DNA of 7,174 nucleotides. Source: Lysobacterales bacterium CG02_land_8_20_14_3_00_62_12. GTDB lineage: Bacteria; Pseudomonadota; Gammaproteobacteria; Xanthomonadales; Ahniellaceae. Below, in pieces: positions 1 to 7,020 of this stretch (positions within the stretch are counted from its first letter, which is position 1; each line of letters opens with the position of its first letter). The stretch spans positions 2,277 through 9,450 of the forward strand of contig PEUI01000128.1 of assembly GCA_002785585.1 (NCBI GenBank), in the 5' to 3' direction. Both the position numbers and the translations under genes were made by a program. The notes beneath the pieces are model-generated. The model saw only the letters and a list, made by a program, of their open reading frames with translations. It was not told where the DNA came from and ran no database searches.

Positions 1-1123
1 GGGCGATCGCCAAACCGATCTCGTGCACGCGCGCGGCGAATTGCAACCAGGTGCGGTGTTCATCGTCGAGCTTCCAATTGCTGGCAACCAGATCGAACAG
101 CCGCAGGGCCATCTGCTCGACGCGCGCGGCCTGGGCCAGATCGACGCCATAGCGCTGGCACAGTCCGACGATGCTGGCGACGCGCGGATCGGCGTGTTGC
201 GAGCGCCCGAGCATGTCGTAAAGGATGCCCTCGCGCATCGCTGTTTCGCTGGCCTGCATGGACTTGATGCCGAGGCTCTCCATCACACTGTCGAGCACCA
301 CAAAACCACCGGTGAAGATTTCGCGGCGATCCTCGGGCAGGCCGGGAATATCCAATTTGTTGGCGTGCCCGGCTTTGAGCAAACGCTGGCGGATGTTCTC
401 GATCAGCTCGGTGGTGATGAGTCCCTCGCGATTGCCGAGCGCGCGGGCGATGTTGCTCACCGAACGCACCGTTCCCGAAGAACCGAAGGTTTCTTTCCAG
501 CCGCGGGCACGAAAATCGGCGGCGAATTGCTGCAATTCCAACGCGATGCTCATCCGCGCATTGTCGTAGCGCTTGCGGCTGATGCTGCCATCGCCGAACC
601 AGCTTGCCGTGGTCGCCACGCAGCCCATTTGCACGCTCTCGCGCTCCAGCGCTTCCATGTCTTCGCCGATGATGAACTCGGTACTGGCGCCGCCGATATC
701 GACCACCAGGCGACGGCCGCCGTCGTTCTTGATGCCGTGGGCCACGCCGAGATAGATCAGGCGGGCTTCTTCGCGGCCGGAAACAATTTCCATCGGGTGC
801 CCAAGCGCGGCTTCAGCGGCACCCAAAAACGCGCGCGGCGAACTCATCCGGCGAAAGGTCTGCGTGCAGACCACCCAAACGCGCTCGTCCGGAAGCTGGG
901 CGATGCGCTGGCCAAACACCGACAGGCAGGCGATCGCCTGGCGCCGTTTGTCGGCCGACAACACGCCGTGTTCGTCCATGCCAGCGGCCAGCCGAACGGC
1001 TTCACGGAGCCGGTCGATCACCCGCAACTGGCCATGCATGTACCTGGCCACCACCAGATGGAAGCTGTTGGAACCGAGATCGACAGCGGCTAACTCATCT
1101 CCCTCGACGATCTGCTTTGGCAT
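1..1123 (-). CDS. ppx: Exopolyphosphatase Ppx/GppA family, N-terminal 374 residues (runs off left edge)
   Basis: This enzyme releases orthophosphate step by step from the end of inorganic polyphosphate chains in the cytoplasm. I translated it directly from the minus strand: ATG at 1123, open with no in-frame stop to base 2, so the C-terminal part lies outside the window. Residues 13-20 read AVDLGSNS, the first phosphate-binding loop of the ASKHA fold. VSGREEARLIYLG at 114-126 carries the conserved acidic pair (E118/E119) of the catalytic region. VVDIGGAST at 140-148 is the second phosphate loop and GSSGTVRS at 214-221 follows. The visible end (RVHEIGLAIA) is the start of the HD-like C-terminal domain expected in long Ppx proteins. 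The start lies 9 nt after the ppk1 stop, with only a weak GAG upstream, so translation is probably coupled to ppk1. Guanosine pentaphosphatase (GppA) is a close paralogue; the place next to ppk1 favours Ppx. Confidence 0.95.
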   Translation of the reverse strand, partial: MPKQIVEGDELAAVDLGSNSFHLVVARYMHGQLRVIDRLREAVRLAAGMDEHGVLSADKRRQAIACLSVFGQRIAQLPDERVWVVCTQTFRRMSSPRAFLGAAEAALGHPMEIVSGREEARLIYLGVAHGIKNDGGRRLVVDIGGASTEFIIGEDMEALERESVQMGCVATTASWFGDGSISRKRYDNARMSIALELQQFAADFRARGWKETFGSSGTVRSVSNIARALGNREGLITTELIENIRQRLLKAGHANKLDIPGLPEDRREIFTGGFVVLDSVMESLGIKSMQASETAMREGILYDMLGRSQHADPRVASIVGLCQRYGVDLAQAARVEQMALRLFDLVASNWKLDDEHRTWLQFAARVHEIGLAIA

Positions 1124-1132
1124 GTCTGGTGC

Positions 1133-3214
1133 TCAGTGGCAAAGTTTGGCGAGCAGGGCGTTCTGCGCGAGGTGCGGCATCGCCGTGCCGGCCACCACCC
1201 GCTGATACTGGCCGTCCGCTTGCAGGGCCCACGCTTGCTGATTGTCGGCCAGATAATTTTCAATTTCTTCGGTGTAGACGCGCTCTGCCAACGGTGGATC
1301 GAGAATCGGAAAGCAAACTTCGATGCGTCGCAGCAGGTTGCGGTCGAGCCAGTCGGCACTGGAGCAAAAAATCTCACTGTCGCCGTTGTTGGCGAACCAG
1401 TAAACCCGGCTGTGTTCGAGAAAGCGACCGACCACCGAGCGCACGCGAATGTTGTCAGAGACACCGGCCACGCCAGGTCGCAGGCAGCAGGTACCGCGAA
1501 TCACCAGGTCAATCTGCACGCCAGCGCGCGACGCGGTGTAGAGCAATTGAATGACCTGGGGTTCGTTGAGGTGGTTGATTTTCGCGCGGATCGCGGCCGG
1601 CACGCCGGCTTCGGCGTGGGCGATTTCGCGGCTGATTTTTTGCATCAACGTGGTGTGCAAGGTAAACGGCGCGTGCAGCAATCGGCTGAGGTGGATCATC
1701 GAGCCGAGTCCGGAAATTTGATGGAACAACTTGTGCACATCGTCGCCGATTTCCGGATGGCAGGTGAGCAGGCCAAGGTCGGTGTAGGTGCGCGCCGTGC
1801 TGGCGTGATAATTGCCGGTGGACAGGTGCACGTAGCGGCGCAGACCGGCGGCTTCGCGGCGCACCACCAGCAGCATCTTGGCGTGGGTTTTGTAGCCGAC
1901 GACGCCGTAGACCACCTGGACACCGGCCTCCTGCAAGCGATCGGCGAGGCTGAGATTGGCTTCTTCGTCAAAGCGGGCACGCAATTCAATGACCACGGTG
2001 ACATCTTTGCCGGCGCGGGCAGCGTCGATCAGATAGGCGACCAGCGGAGAGTCGGTGCCGGTGCGGTAGAGCGTTTGTTTGATCGCCAACACGTCGGCGT
2101 CGGTGCTCGCCTGACGCAGGAAATCCAGCACGCTGGTGAACGAATCGAACGGATGGTGCAGCAATACGTCGCCCTCGCGCACGGCGTCGAATACGCTGGC
2201 GGCGGCGGCCAGGCGCGGCTGCACCCGCGGCGTGAACTTGCTGAACTTCAGATCCGGGCGATCGATCATGTCGTAGACCGCACTGACCCGATTGAGATTG
2301 ACCGGGCCGTGGCAGCGATAGATGTCGGTTTCGTCCAGTTGAAAATTGGCAATCAGAAACTTGATCGTTACTTTTGGGCAATTGTCGGCAACTTCCATGC
2401 GCACCGCCTGGGCAAAACCACGACCCCGCAGTTCGCCCTTGATGGCGTCGGCCAGGTCTTCGGTTTCGTCGTCATCGACGATCAGTTCGCTGTTGCGGGT
2501 AATGCGGAATTGGTAGCTGCCCTTGACCTGCATGCCGCTGAACAATTCATCGACAAACTCGTGCAGCACGCTCGACAGCAGCACGAAACCCAGCGTGCCA
2601 TCGCCTAGCTCGGTGGGAAGTTGGATCACTCGCGGCAACGACCGTGGCGCGCGGACGATCGCCATATGGCCTTCGCGACCAAAAGCATCGCGGCCTTTCA
2701 GGACCACGGCGATATTGAGACTCTTGTTGAGAATGCGCGGAAACGGGTGCGCCGGGTCAAGCCCCAGCGGCGACAGCACGGGCAGGATTTCACGCTGAAA
2801 ATATTCCTGCAACCAGTGCCGTTGCCGCAGGTTCCATTCGTTCCTCATCAAAAACCGGATGCCCTGCTTCTTCAGCGCCGGGCGCAGCGTTTTGTTCCAC
2901 AGTTGGTATTGGGATTCCAGCAGCTCCAGCGCGCGAACGCGTACCTGCTTGAAGGTTTCTTGCGGCCCCAAGGCATCGGGCATGGCGATGGCGCTGCCAA
3001 AACTGATTTGTTGCTTGAGGGCGGCGACCCGTATTTCGAAAAATTCGTCGATGTTGGTTGAACAAATGCACAGGAAGCGCAGGCGTTCGAGTAGCGGCAT
3101 GCTCGGGTCTTCGGCCTGCGCCAGAACGCGGGCATTGAACGCCAATTGCGACAGCTCGCGGTTGATGTAAAGCGCCGGGTCATGCAGGTCGCGACGCTGT
3201 GCGGATCTACTCAT
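1133..3214 (-). CDS. ppk1: Polyphosphate kinase 1
   Basis: This enzyme reversibly transfers the gamma phosphate of ATP onto growing inorganic polyphosphate through a phosphohistidine intermediate. The protein is 693 residues, close to the 688 of E. coli Ppk. The N domain begins around residue 17 with the family signature INRELSQLAFNARV, and CSTNIDEFFEIR is at 51-62. The two phospholipase-D-like catalytic domains follow. H444 in GYKTHAKM matches the autophosphorylated E. coli H435. H463 in YVHLSTGNYH and H601 in EHSRVYWFANNG match E. coli H454 and H592, all at a constant offset of 9. The nucleotide-contacting region DPLRP-like is replaced by the variant TCCLRPGV at 575-582, still within the family pattern. 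The ATG overlaps the phoR stop as ATGA, indicating translational coupling, and ppx follows at 9 nt. All expected catalytic residues are present. The tail after about residue 660 (to LLAKLCH) is not diagnostic. Confidence 0.98.
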   Translation of the reverse strand: MSRSAQRRDLHDPALYINRELSQLAFNARVLAQAEDPSMPLLERLRFLCICSTNIDEFFEIRVAALKQQISFGSAIAMPDALGPQETFKQVRVRALELLESQYQLWNKTLRPALKKQGIRFLMRNEWNLRQRHWLQEYFQREILPVLSPLGLDPAHPFPRILNKSLNIAVVLKGRDAFGREGHMAIVRAPRSLPRVIQLPTELGDGTLGFVLLSSVLHEFVDELFSGMQVKGSYQFRITRNSELIVDDDETEDLADAIKGELRGRGFAQAVRMEVADNCPKVTIKFLIANFQLDETDIYRCHGPVNLNRVSAVYDMIDRPDLKFSKFTPRVQPRLAAAASVFDAVREGDVLLHHPFDSFTSVLDFLRQASTDADVLAIKQTLYRTGTDSPLVAYLIDAARAGKDVTVVIELRARFDEEANLSLADRLQEAGVQVVYGVVGYKTHAKMLLVVRREAAGLRRYVHLSTGNYHASTARTYTDLGLLTCHPEIGDDVHKLFHQISGLGSMIHLSRLLHAPFTLHTTLMQKISREIAHAEAGVPAAIRAKINHLNEPQVIQLLYTASRAGVQIDLVIRGTCCLRPGVAGVSDNIRVRSVVGRFLEHSRVYWFANNGDSEIFCSSADWLDRNLLRRIEVCFPILDPPLAERVYTEEIENYLADNQQAWALQADGQYQRVVAGTAMPHLAQNALLAKLCH
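3211..3214 (-). other. ATGA stop/start overlap of phoR and ppk1
   Basis: The ppk1 ATG (3214-3212) and the phoR TGA (3213-3211) share bases. Such overlaps usually mean that ribosomes finishing phoR restart on ppk1, keeping the two proteins in a fixed ratio. The only Shine-Dalgarno-like sequence before the ppk1 start is a weak TTGAG, which fits coupling. Confidence 0.85.
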
Positions 3215-4575
3215 ACGGGCTCAATTTTCGGTTGCTCCAGCAGCGGCGTTGGCGCGGCTGGCGGGGTCGGCGTGGTCAGCCGTGATTCGGGAAAATCGCA
3301 ATAAAACGTGCTGCCGACGCCGGGCTCACTGGTAATGCGTAAATGCGCCTGATGTTGCACCAGCACATGTTTGACGATCGACAATCCTAACCCAGTGCCG
3401 CCTTTGTCGCGAGAGCGGCTGGTGGATACCCGGTAGAAACGCTCGGTGATCCGCGGCAGGTGTTCGGCGGGAATGCCGTAGCCGCTGTCACTAACGCTGA
3501 AACCGGCGCCGCCGGCCGGCAAGTCTTCCCAAACCAGATCGATGCGGCCGCCGGCCGGGGTGTAGCGGACGGCGTTGAAGACCAGATTGGAAAACGCGCT
3601 GTGCAGATCTTTGGTCGATCCCTTGAGGTTGCGGCGCGAACGACAATCGAAGCGGATCTGGTGTTGGCCAGCGGATATCGTGATCGCCTCACGGGTGAGT
3701 TGGCCGAGCATGGTGGCGACCGCGACCACCTCGTCGGCCACGCTTTCGTTGGCATCCAGACGCGACAGCGTTAGCAGGTCCTCGACGATCTGTGCCATCC
3801 GCGAAGATTGGTGGCGCATTTCCGTAATCATGCCAGCGCAATCGGGAAACTGGTCGGGCTCCATCATCTCCAGGTAACCGTGGACGACGGTGAGTGGCGT
3901 GCGCAGTTCGTGCGAGACATTGGCGACGAAATCCCGGCGAACCTGTTCCAGTTGCAACAATTTGCTGATGTCGCGCACCACCAGTAGCCATTGCCCGGAG
4001 GCGTAGGGAATCAACCGCAAGCTCAGGCGCAGATCCGGGTTGGCCGGGGCCGGAACATCCAGCAGCGTCGGTTCGACAGCGGCGGCGCCAAGCCAGTCGA
4101 GAATGCGGCGATTGTCGATCAGTCGGTCGATGATCTGGCCGCGATGTTGGTGGCGATCGAGACCGAGCAAGCGCCGGGCGGCAGCGTTGGACCACACTAG
4201 CTGGCGCGAGTCGCTCAGCACCAGAATGCCATCCGGCAGCGACTCGGCGGCCTCACGATAGACCCGCAGCAGATTCACCAGCCGCCGCTGCCGACTGCGG
4301 CCCACCAGATGCCGGGTATGCACGAACGAGGCGACTTCACTCAGCACGCCCAAATCGTCCGGTGGCGGTTCCCGATGTTGGGCGAACAACCAATTCTGCA
4401 GCTGTCGCAGTTGCCAAAGTATCCACAGCGCGTGCAGACCGAGCACCAGCAGCAACCAGATCGTCAGGTGGCCGAGCACCAGCCCGAGCACGCCGGCGAT
4501 CAGTAGTGGCACCACCAAGCGGCCGATCGAGACCTGCCAGGAATGCGCGTGCAGCAGCGGGATGGGTTCGGACAT
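3211..4575 (-). CDS. phoR: Phosphate regulon sensor histidine kinase PhoR
   Basis: This inner-membrane histidine kinase phosphorylates PhoB when phosphate is scarce and dephosphorylates it when phosphate is plentiful; in the known system it takes its signal from the Pst transporter through PhoU. The protein is 454 residues, slightly longer than the 431 of E. coli. Two closely spaced hydrophobic segments (about 18-36 and 38-55) leave almost no periplasmic loop, the PhoR layout, as opposed to a classical external sensor. A PAS domain covers about 107-205 (SLPDGILVLSD, WSNAAARRLLG). The HisKA box NVSHELRTPLTVVHGYLE has the phospho-accepting H222. ATPase motifs are the N box FSNLVFNAVRYTP (328-340), G1 SDSGYGIP (362-369), F box ERFYRV (378-383) and G2 GGTGLGLSIV (392-401). 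A Pro/Thr-rich tail (about 433-445) ends the protein. The ATG has no clear Shine-Dalgarno. It lies 134 nt from phoB, and its stop overlaps the ppk1 start by 4 nt. Confidence 0.96.
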   Translation of the reverse strand: MSEPIPLLHAHSWQVSIGRLVVPLLIAGVLGLVLGHLTIWLLLVLGLHALWILWQLRQLQNWLFAQHREPPPDDLGVLSEVASFVHTRHLVGRSRQRRLVNLLRVYREAAESLPDGILVLSDSRQLVWSNAAARRLLGLDRHQHRGQIIDRLIDNRRILDWLGAAAVEPTLLDVPAPANPDLRLSLRLIPYASGQWLLVVRDISKLLQLEQVRRDFVANVSHELRTPLTVVHGYLEMMEPDQFPDCAGMITEMRHQSSRMAQIVEDLLTLSRLDANESVADEVVAVATMLGQLTREAITISAGQHQIRFDCRSRRNLKGSTKDLHSAFSNLVFNAVRYTPAGGRIDLVWEDLPAGGAGFSVSDSGYGIPAEHLPRITERFYRVSTSRSRDKGGTGLGLSIVKHVLVQHQAHLRITSEPGVGSTFYCDFPESRLTTPTPPAAPTPLLEQPKIEPV

Positions 4576-4608
4576 GGTTCAAGTGTAGCCCGCTGATGGA
4601 CCGACCAA

Positions 4609-4624
4609 GGCAGGCTTCGCTGCC
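4609..4624 (-). other. Small second hairpin in the phoB-phoR gap
   Basis: GGCAG (4609-4613) and CTGCC (4620-4624) form a perfect 5-bp stem around a 6-nt loop, directly after the T-rich tail of the larger hairpin and 33 nt before the phoR ATG. No T-run follows on the minus strand. With the larger hairpin it makes the 134-nt gap structured; the role is unknown. Confidence 0.3.
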
Positions 4625-4659
4625 AAATAACGCGGTCAGCCGTGAGCGGGCTGGACCGC
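4625..4659 (-). terminator. Hairpin plus short T-rich tail between phoB and phoR (weak terminator or attenuator)
   Basis: On the minus strand GCGGTC (4659-4654) pairs with GACCGC (4637-4632), and AGCC (4652-4649) pairs with GGCT (4641-4638). This gives a 10-bp stem with one bulged base and a 7-nt loop. GTTATTT follows (4631-4625). The stem is stable but the T-tract is short and interrupted, so partial termination is more likely than a full stop. It would let phoB be expressed above phoR-ppk1-ppx. Confidence 0.4.
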
Positions 4660-4709
4660 TGATGCCACGACGGCGATGGCCAGGCGTCGTCGCGTCGTTT
4701 CGGTGGACT

Positions 4710-5399
4710 TCAAACCAAAACGGAAAAGCGATAGCCGGTGCCGCGCACGGTTTGCACCAGGGCGTCTTTGGCGAACGGTTCCAGGGTTTTGCGCAAGCGC
4801 CGTATATGCACATCAACGGTGCGTTCTTCGACATACACCGAGCCGCCCCAAACTTGATCGAGTAGTTGGTTGCGGGCGTAGACCCGATCCGGGTGGGTCA
4901 TGAAAAAATACAACAATCGATATTCGGTGGGGCCAACTGCGATCGCTTGATCGCCGCTGAAAACCCGATGCGCAGCGCCGTCGATGCGCAGACCGCCGAG
5001 TTCGACGTTGCCGACTTCCATTTCACCGAGCGTGCGCCGCAACACCGAACGAATCCGCGCCAGCAACTCACGCACCGAAAACGGTTTGACCACGTAGTCG
5101 TCAACGCCGGCATCCAGCCCGTGCACGCGATCATCTTCTTCGCCACGGGCGGTGAGCATGATGATCGGTATGTCGCGGGTAAGTTCTTCGCGGCGCAGTC
5201 GGCGCGCATAGTCGATGCCGCTGGTGCCAGGCAACATCCAGTCGAGCAGGATCAGATCCGGCACGCGCTCGGCGATCGCCGCCGTCGCCGCGCGCACGTC
5301 GGCGGCGTGGTCGGCCAACATGCCAGCGCGGGAAACCGCCATGGCGATCAGTTCGCGGATGGCGGTTTCGTCTTCAACGATCAGAATGCGTTTTTGCAT
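4710..5399 (-). CDS. phoB: Phosphate regulon response regulator PhoB
   Basis: This is the cytoplasmic transcription factor of the phosphate-starvation response. When phosphorylated by PhoR it binds Pho boxes as a dimer and recruits sigma70 RNA polymerase. The length of 229 residues is the same as E. coli PhoB. The receiver domain (1-120) shows the acidic pocket E9/D10/E11, the phospho-acceptor D53 in LILLDWMLPG, T83 in MLTARGEEDD and K105 in DDYVVKPFSVRELLAR. The OmpR-type winged-helix domain (about 130-229) shows VGPTEYRLLYFFMTHP, then VYVEERTVDVHIRRLRK (recognition helix) and VRGTGYRFS (wing). The start is fixed by the conserved RILIVEDE opening. The bases before it (CTTTAAAAGCTC) hold no good Shine-Dalgarno, which is unusual for a regulator. 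A Pho-box-like promoter lies just upstream, so autoregulation is likely. Other OmpR-family regulators look similar, but the adjacent phoR/ppk1/ppx make PhoB by far the best call. Confidence 0.97.
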   Translation of the reverse strand: MQKRILIVEDETAIRELIAMAVSRAGMLADHAADVRAATAAIAERVPDLILLDWMLPGTSGIDYARRLRREELTRDIPIIMLTARGEEDDRVHGLDAGVDDYVVKPFSVRELLARIRSVLRRTLGEMEVGNVELGGLRIDGAAHRVFSGDQAIAVGPTEYRLLYFFMTHPDRVYARNQLLDQVWGGSVYVEERTVDVHIRRLRKTLEPFAKDALVQTVRGTGYRFSVLV

Positions 5400-5425
5400 G
5401 AGCTTTTAAAGTCTGGAAGGGCTGG

Positions 5426-5443
5426 CTGTCATTTAACGGCCAT
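5426..5443 (+). promoter_or_regulatory. Second Pho-box-like repeat, opposite orientation, in the phoB upstream region
   Basis: On the plus strand the sequence reads CTGTCAT-TTAA-CGGCCAT: one perfect half-site and one 5/7 half-site with an AT-rich 4-bp spacer. By base matching this is the best Pho box in the window. It points away from phoB, towards the 3' end of the M48 gene, and it overlaps the candidate -10 of phoB. PhoB bound here could therefore limit phoB transcription, or the site could be the real PhoB contact working in the unusual orientation. Confidence 0.4.
5431..5436 (-). promoter_or_regulatory. Candidate -10 element of the phoB promoter
   Basis: TTAAAT on the minus strand lies 10 nt after the end of the Pho-box candidate and 31 nt before the phoB ATG. 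It is a 4/6 match to TATAAT. No convincing -35 hexamer precedes it, which fits an activator-dependent Pho promoter. Confidence 0.4.
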
Positions 5444-5446
5444 CAT

Positions 5447-5464
5447 GTTGCAGTCCGATGACGG
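5447..5464 (-). promoter_or_regulatory. Candidate Pho box driving phoB
   Basis: On the minus strand, which is the direction of phoB, the sequence is CCGTCAT-CGGA-CTGCAAC: half-sites matching CTGTCAT at 6/7 and 4/7 with the standard 4-bp spacer. Ten bases further downstream is TTAAAT (5436-5431), a 4/6 match to the -10 consensus. This is the spacing of known Pho promoters, where the box replaces the -35. The implied start site (about 5424) gives a leader of about 25 nt before the phoB ATG. The half-site match is only moderate but the architecture is right. Confidence 0.5.
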
Positions 5465-5467
5465 TTT

Positions 5468-5495
5468 GGCAACCTGGGCGGTGACGCCGGTTGCC
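5468..5495 (-). terminator. Strong stem-loop after the M48 protease gene (terminator-like, no U-tract)
   Basis: GGCAACC (5468-5474) pairs perfectly with GGTTGCC (5489-5495), and inside it GGCG (5477-5480) pairs with CGCC (5485-5488), leaving a four-base loop and a two-base bulge. The 11-bp GC-rich stem begins 10 nt after the M48 stop codon. On the minus strand it is followed by AAACCG, not a run of T, so it is not a standard intrinsic terminator. It may mark or protect the 3' end of the protease mRNA and insulate the phoB promoter. Confidence 0.4.
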
Positions 5496-5505
5496 TGAGC
5501 CAGGC

Positions 5506-7008
5506 TCAAGATCGGCCTACGCGTGGCGTGGTCTTGCCGAGCTCGCGTTGGATTTCCAGAATGTAGGGCGTCAGTTGGGCAATTCTCGCTTCGACGCGGG
5601 CGCGTTGGTAGTAGTCGATCTTTGGATTGCGCAGCAGTCGTTGCAGTTGCGCCATCGCGTCTATCAGTTGCCCGGTTTGCAAGGCCACTTCGGCATGGGC
5701 TTCGAGCGCCCGCAGCTCTTGTCCGGAGAGTTCAGCGGCGCGGGCAAACGCACTTTGCACGGCCGGATCGTCGCCGGAGCGGTTGAGCACATCGCGCAGT
5801 AGTCCGGACGCCAGCGCGCCGTTGGCGGCGGTGCCGGTTTGAATCAATTGGTCGGCGTAACCGAGCATGACCGCGCGATTTCCCGGATACAGCTCGGTCA
5901 TACGCTGCAAGCGCTTGAGTGCCGAGGGCGCCTGCTGGAGCTCGGTTTCGACCTCGGCCAAGGGCAATTCAAATAGCGGATTGTTCGGATCGGCCTGGGC
6001 CAGGGCTTGCAATGTGGCCAATGCCGCGACGAACTGGTGGCTGCGCCATTGCGCCAGACCGAGGCCGTAACGCGCCCATTCCAGTGACGAATTCGGGTGA
6101 GCCGCGATTTGCCCGCGATAGAACTCAACCAGCTCGTTCGGGCGCAGCGCGTTGAGCACATGGGCGCGTTCGCGAATCAACTGGAACTGGCGTTCGTTGG
6201 CCTGGGGCTGGATGGCGACCGGCAGCGGTTGTTGGCGAATGGCGCTGGCGCGATTCTTGGCTTCACTGACGCGGGAAGCGGTGACCGGATGGGTGCGCAG
6301 AAACTCCGGTTGCTCGCGGCCCTGCACGCGGGTGGCGCCGCGCATGCGGGAAAAGAAACCGGCCATGGCGTCGGGATCAAAACCGGCGCGGTACAGCGTA
6401 TGGATACCGATTCGGTCGGCTTCATATTCGTTGTCGCGGGTGAAATTGATCGATTTCTGTTGCATCAGCCCGAGTCCGCTGATCAACGCCGCTTGGGTGC
6501 CGTCGCCATTACCGGCGCTCTGCGCGGCGATGGCGGCGCCGACCATGCCAAGCAGAATTGGCAACGAGACCTTCTGCATGGATTCCACCGCACGCACCAA
6601 ATGGCGTTGCGAGACGTGGGCGATTTCGTGGCCGAGGACGGCGGCGACTTCGCTTTCGGTCTCGGCGGTGTGCAGCAGGCCGACGTTCACGGCGACGTAG
6701 CCACCGGGCGCGGCGAAGGCATTGATGTCGTCCGAGCGCACCATGAAAAACGTGAAGTTATCGTCTTGACGTTCGCTTTGGGCGACCAATCGATAGCCGA
6801 GCCCGCGCAGGTAGTCGTTGACCAGGGGATCTTCCAGCACCAGGTCGTGGGCCCGGAACTCGCGCATCATGCCGACGCCGATGCGGCGCTCCTGTTCCGG
6901 AGAAATCAGCCGGTCGGCGGACGCGCCAATATCCGGCAGAGCAATGTCCTGGGACCAGGCAGCACCGCTGCCGAGGCCTATAATGCAGAGGAAAATCAGT
7001 TTGGACAC
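5506..7008 (-). CDS. bepA: Exported M48 zinc metalloprotease with TPR-like C-terminal half (BepA/YfgC type)
   Basis: This is a zinc metallopeptidase of the periplasm. In E. coli the family member BepA (YfgC) assists assembly, or degrades stalled forms, of outer-membrane proteins such as LptD with the BAM complex. I place the start at the GTG at 7008 because a strong GGGAG sits at 7020-7016 with good spacing and it gives a classic signal peptide (SKLIFLCIIGLGSGAAWS, probable cleavage after residue 19). This makes 500 residues, near the usual length for the family. The catalytic motif GHEIAH has zinc ligands H127 and H131 and the base E128. NEYEADRIG supplies the third ligand E194. RTHPVTASR (H240) matches the histidine that can occlude zinc in BepA. 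A hydrophobic stretch (about 148-163) lies near the active site. Residues about 285-480 are helical TPR-like repeats. A looser assignment as another periplasmic M48 protease with TPRs is possible, so the exact symbol is less certain than the family. Confidence 0.9.
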   Translation of the reverse strand: MSKLIFLCIIGLGSGAAWSQDIALPDIGASADRLISPEQERRIGVGMMREFRAHDLVLEDPLVNDYLRGLGYRLVAQSERQDDNFTFFMVRSDDINAFAAPGGYVAVNVGLLHTAETESEVAAVLGHEIAHVSQRHLVRAVESMQKVSLPILLGMVGAAIAAQSAGNGDGTQAALISGLGLMQQKSINFTRDNEYEADRIGIHTLYRAGFDPDAMAGFFSRMRGATRVQGREQPEFLRTHPVTASRVSEAKNRASAIRQQPLPVAIQPQANERQFQLIRERAHVLNALRPNELVEFYRGQIAAHPNSSLEWARYGLGLAQWRSHQFVAALATLQALAQADPNNPLFELPLAEVETELQQAPSALKRLQRMTELYPGNRAVMLGYADQLIQTGTAANGALASGLLRDVLNRSGDDPAVQSAFARAAELSGQELRALEAHAEVALQTGQLIDAMAQLQRLLRNPKIDYYQRARVEARIAQLTPYILEIQRELGKTTPRVGRS

Positions 7009-7020
7009 GGGGGTACTCCC
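7006..7020 (-). promoter_or_regulatory. Ribosome binding site and GTG start of the M48 protease gene
   Basis: Reading the minus strand, GGGAG (7020-7016) is followed by seven bases and then GTG (7008-7006). This site decides the start. The frame stays open upstream to an ATG at 7125, but the 39 extra residues would bury the signal peptide inside the protein. The ATG that overlaps the Shine-Dalgarno (around 7024) is in another frame and soon stops. Confidence 0.85.

Noticed and set aside
23..1093. 356-residue plus-strand open frame
   Set aside because: It lies antisense to ppx, whose minus-strand translation shows all family motifs. The product has no recognisable domain and is the kind of shadow frame expected in GC-rich DNA.
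1136..2608. 490-residue plus-strand open frame
   Set aside because: It is fully antisense to ppk1, a protein with every catalytic histidine conserved. Its length comes from codon bias; I see no motif and no credible ribosome site.
5444..5464. Antisense promoter driven by the plus-strand Pho box
   Set aside because: At the expected distance I find no -10 better than 3 of 6, and the transcript would run into the 3' end of the protease gene.
4866..5498. 210-residue plus-strand open frame opposite phoB
   Set aside because: It overlaps phoB and its promoter region on the other strand. The composition is typical of antisense frames.
5493..5505. Small GCCTG-AGC-CAGGC hairpin next to the protease stop as an intrinsic terminator
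   Set aside because: The stem has only 5 bp with a 3-nt loop, no T-run follows, and it competes with the larger stem at 5468-5495.
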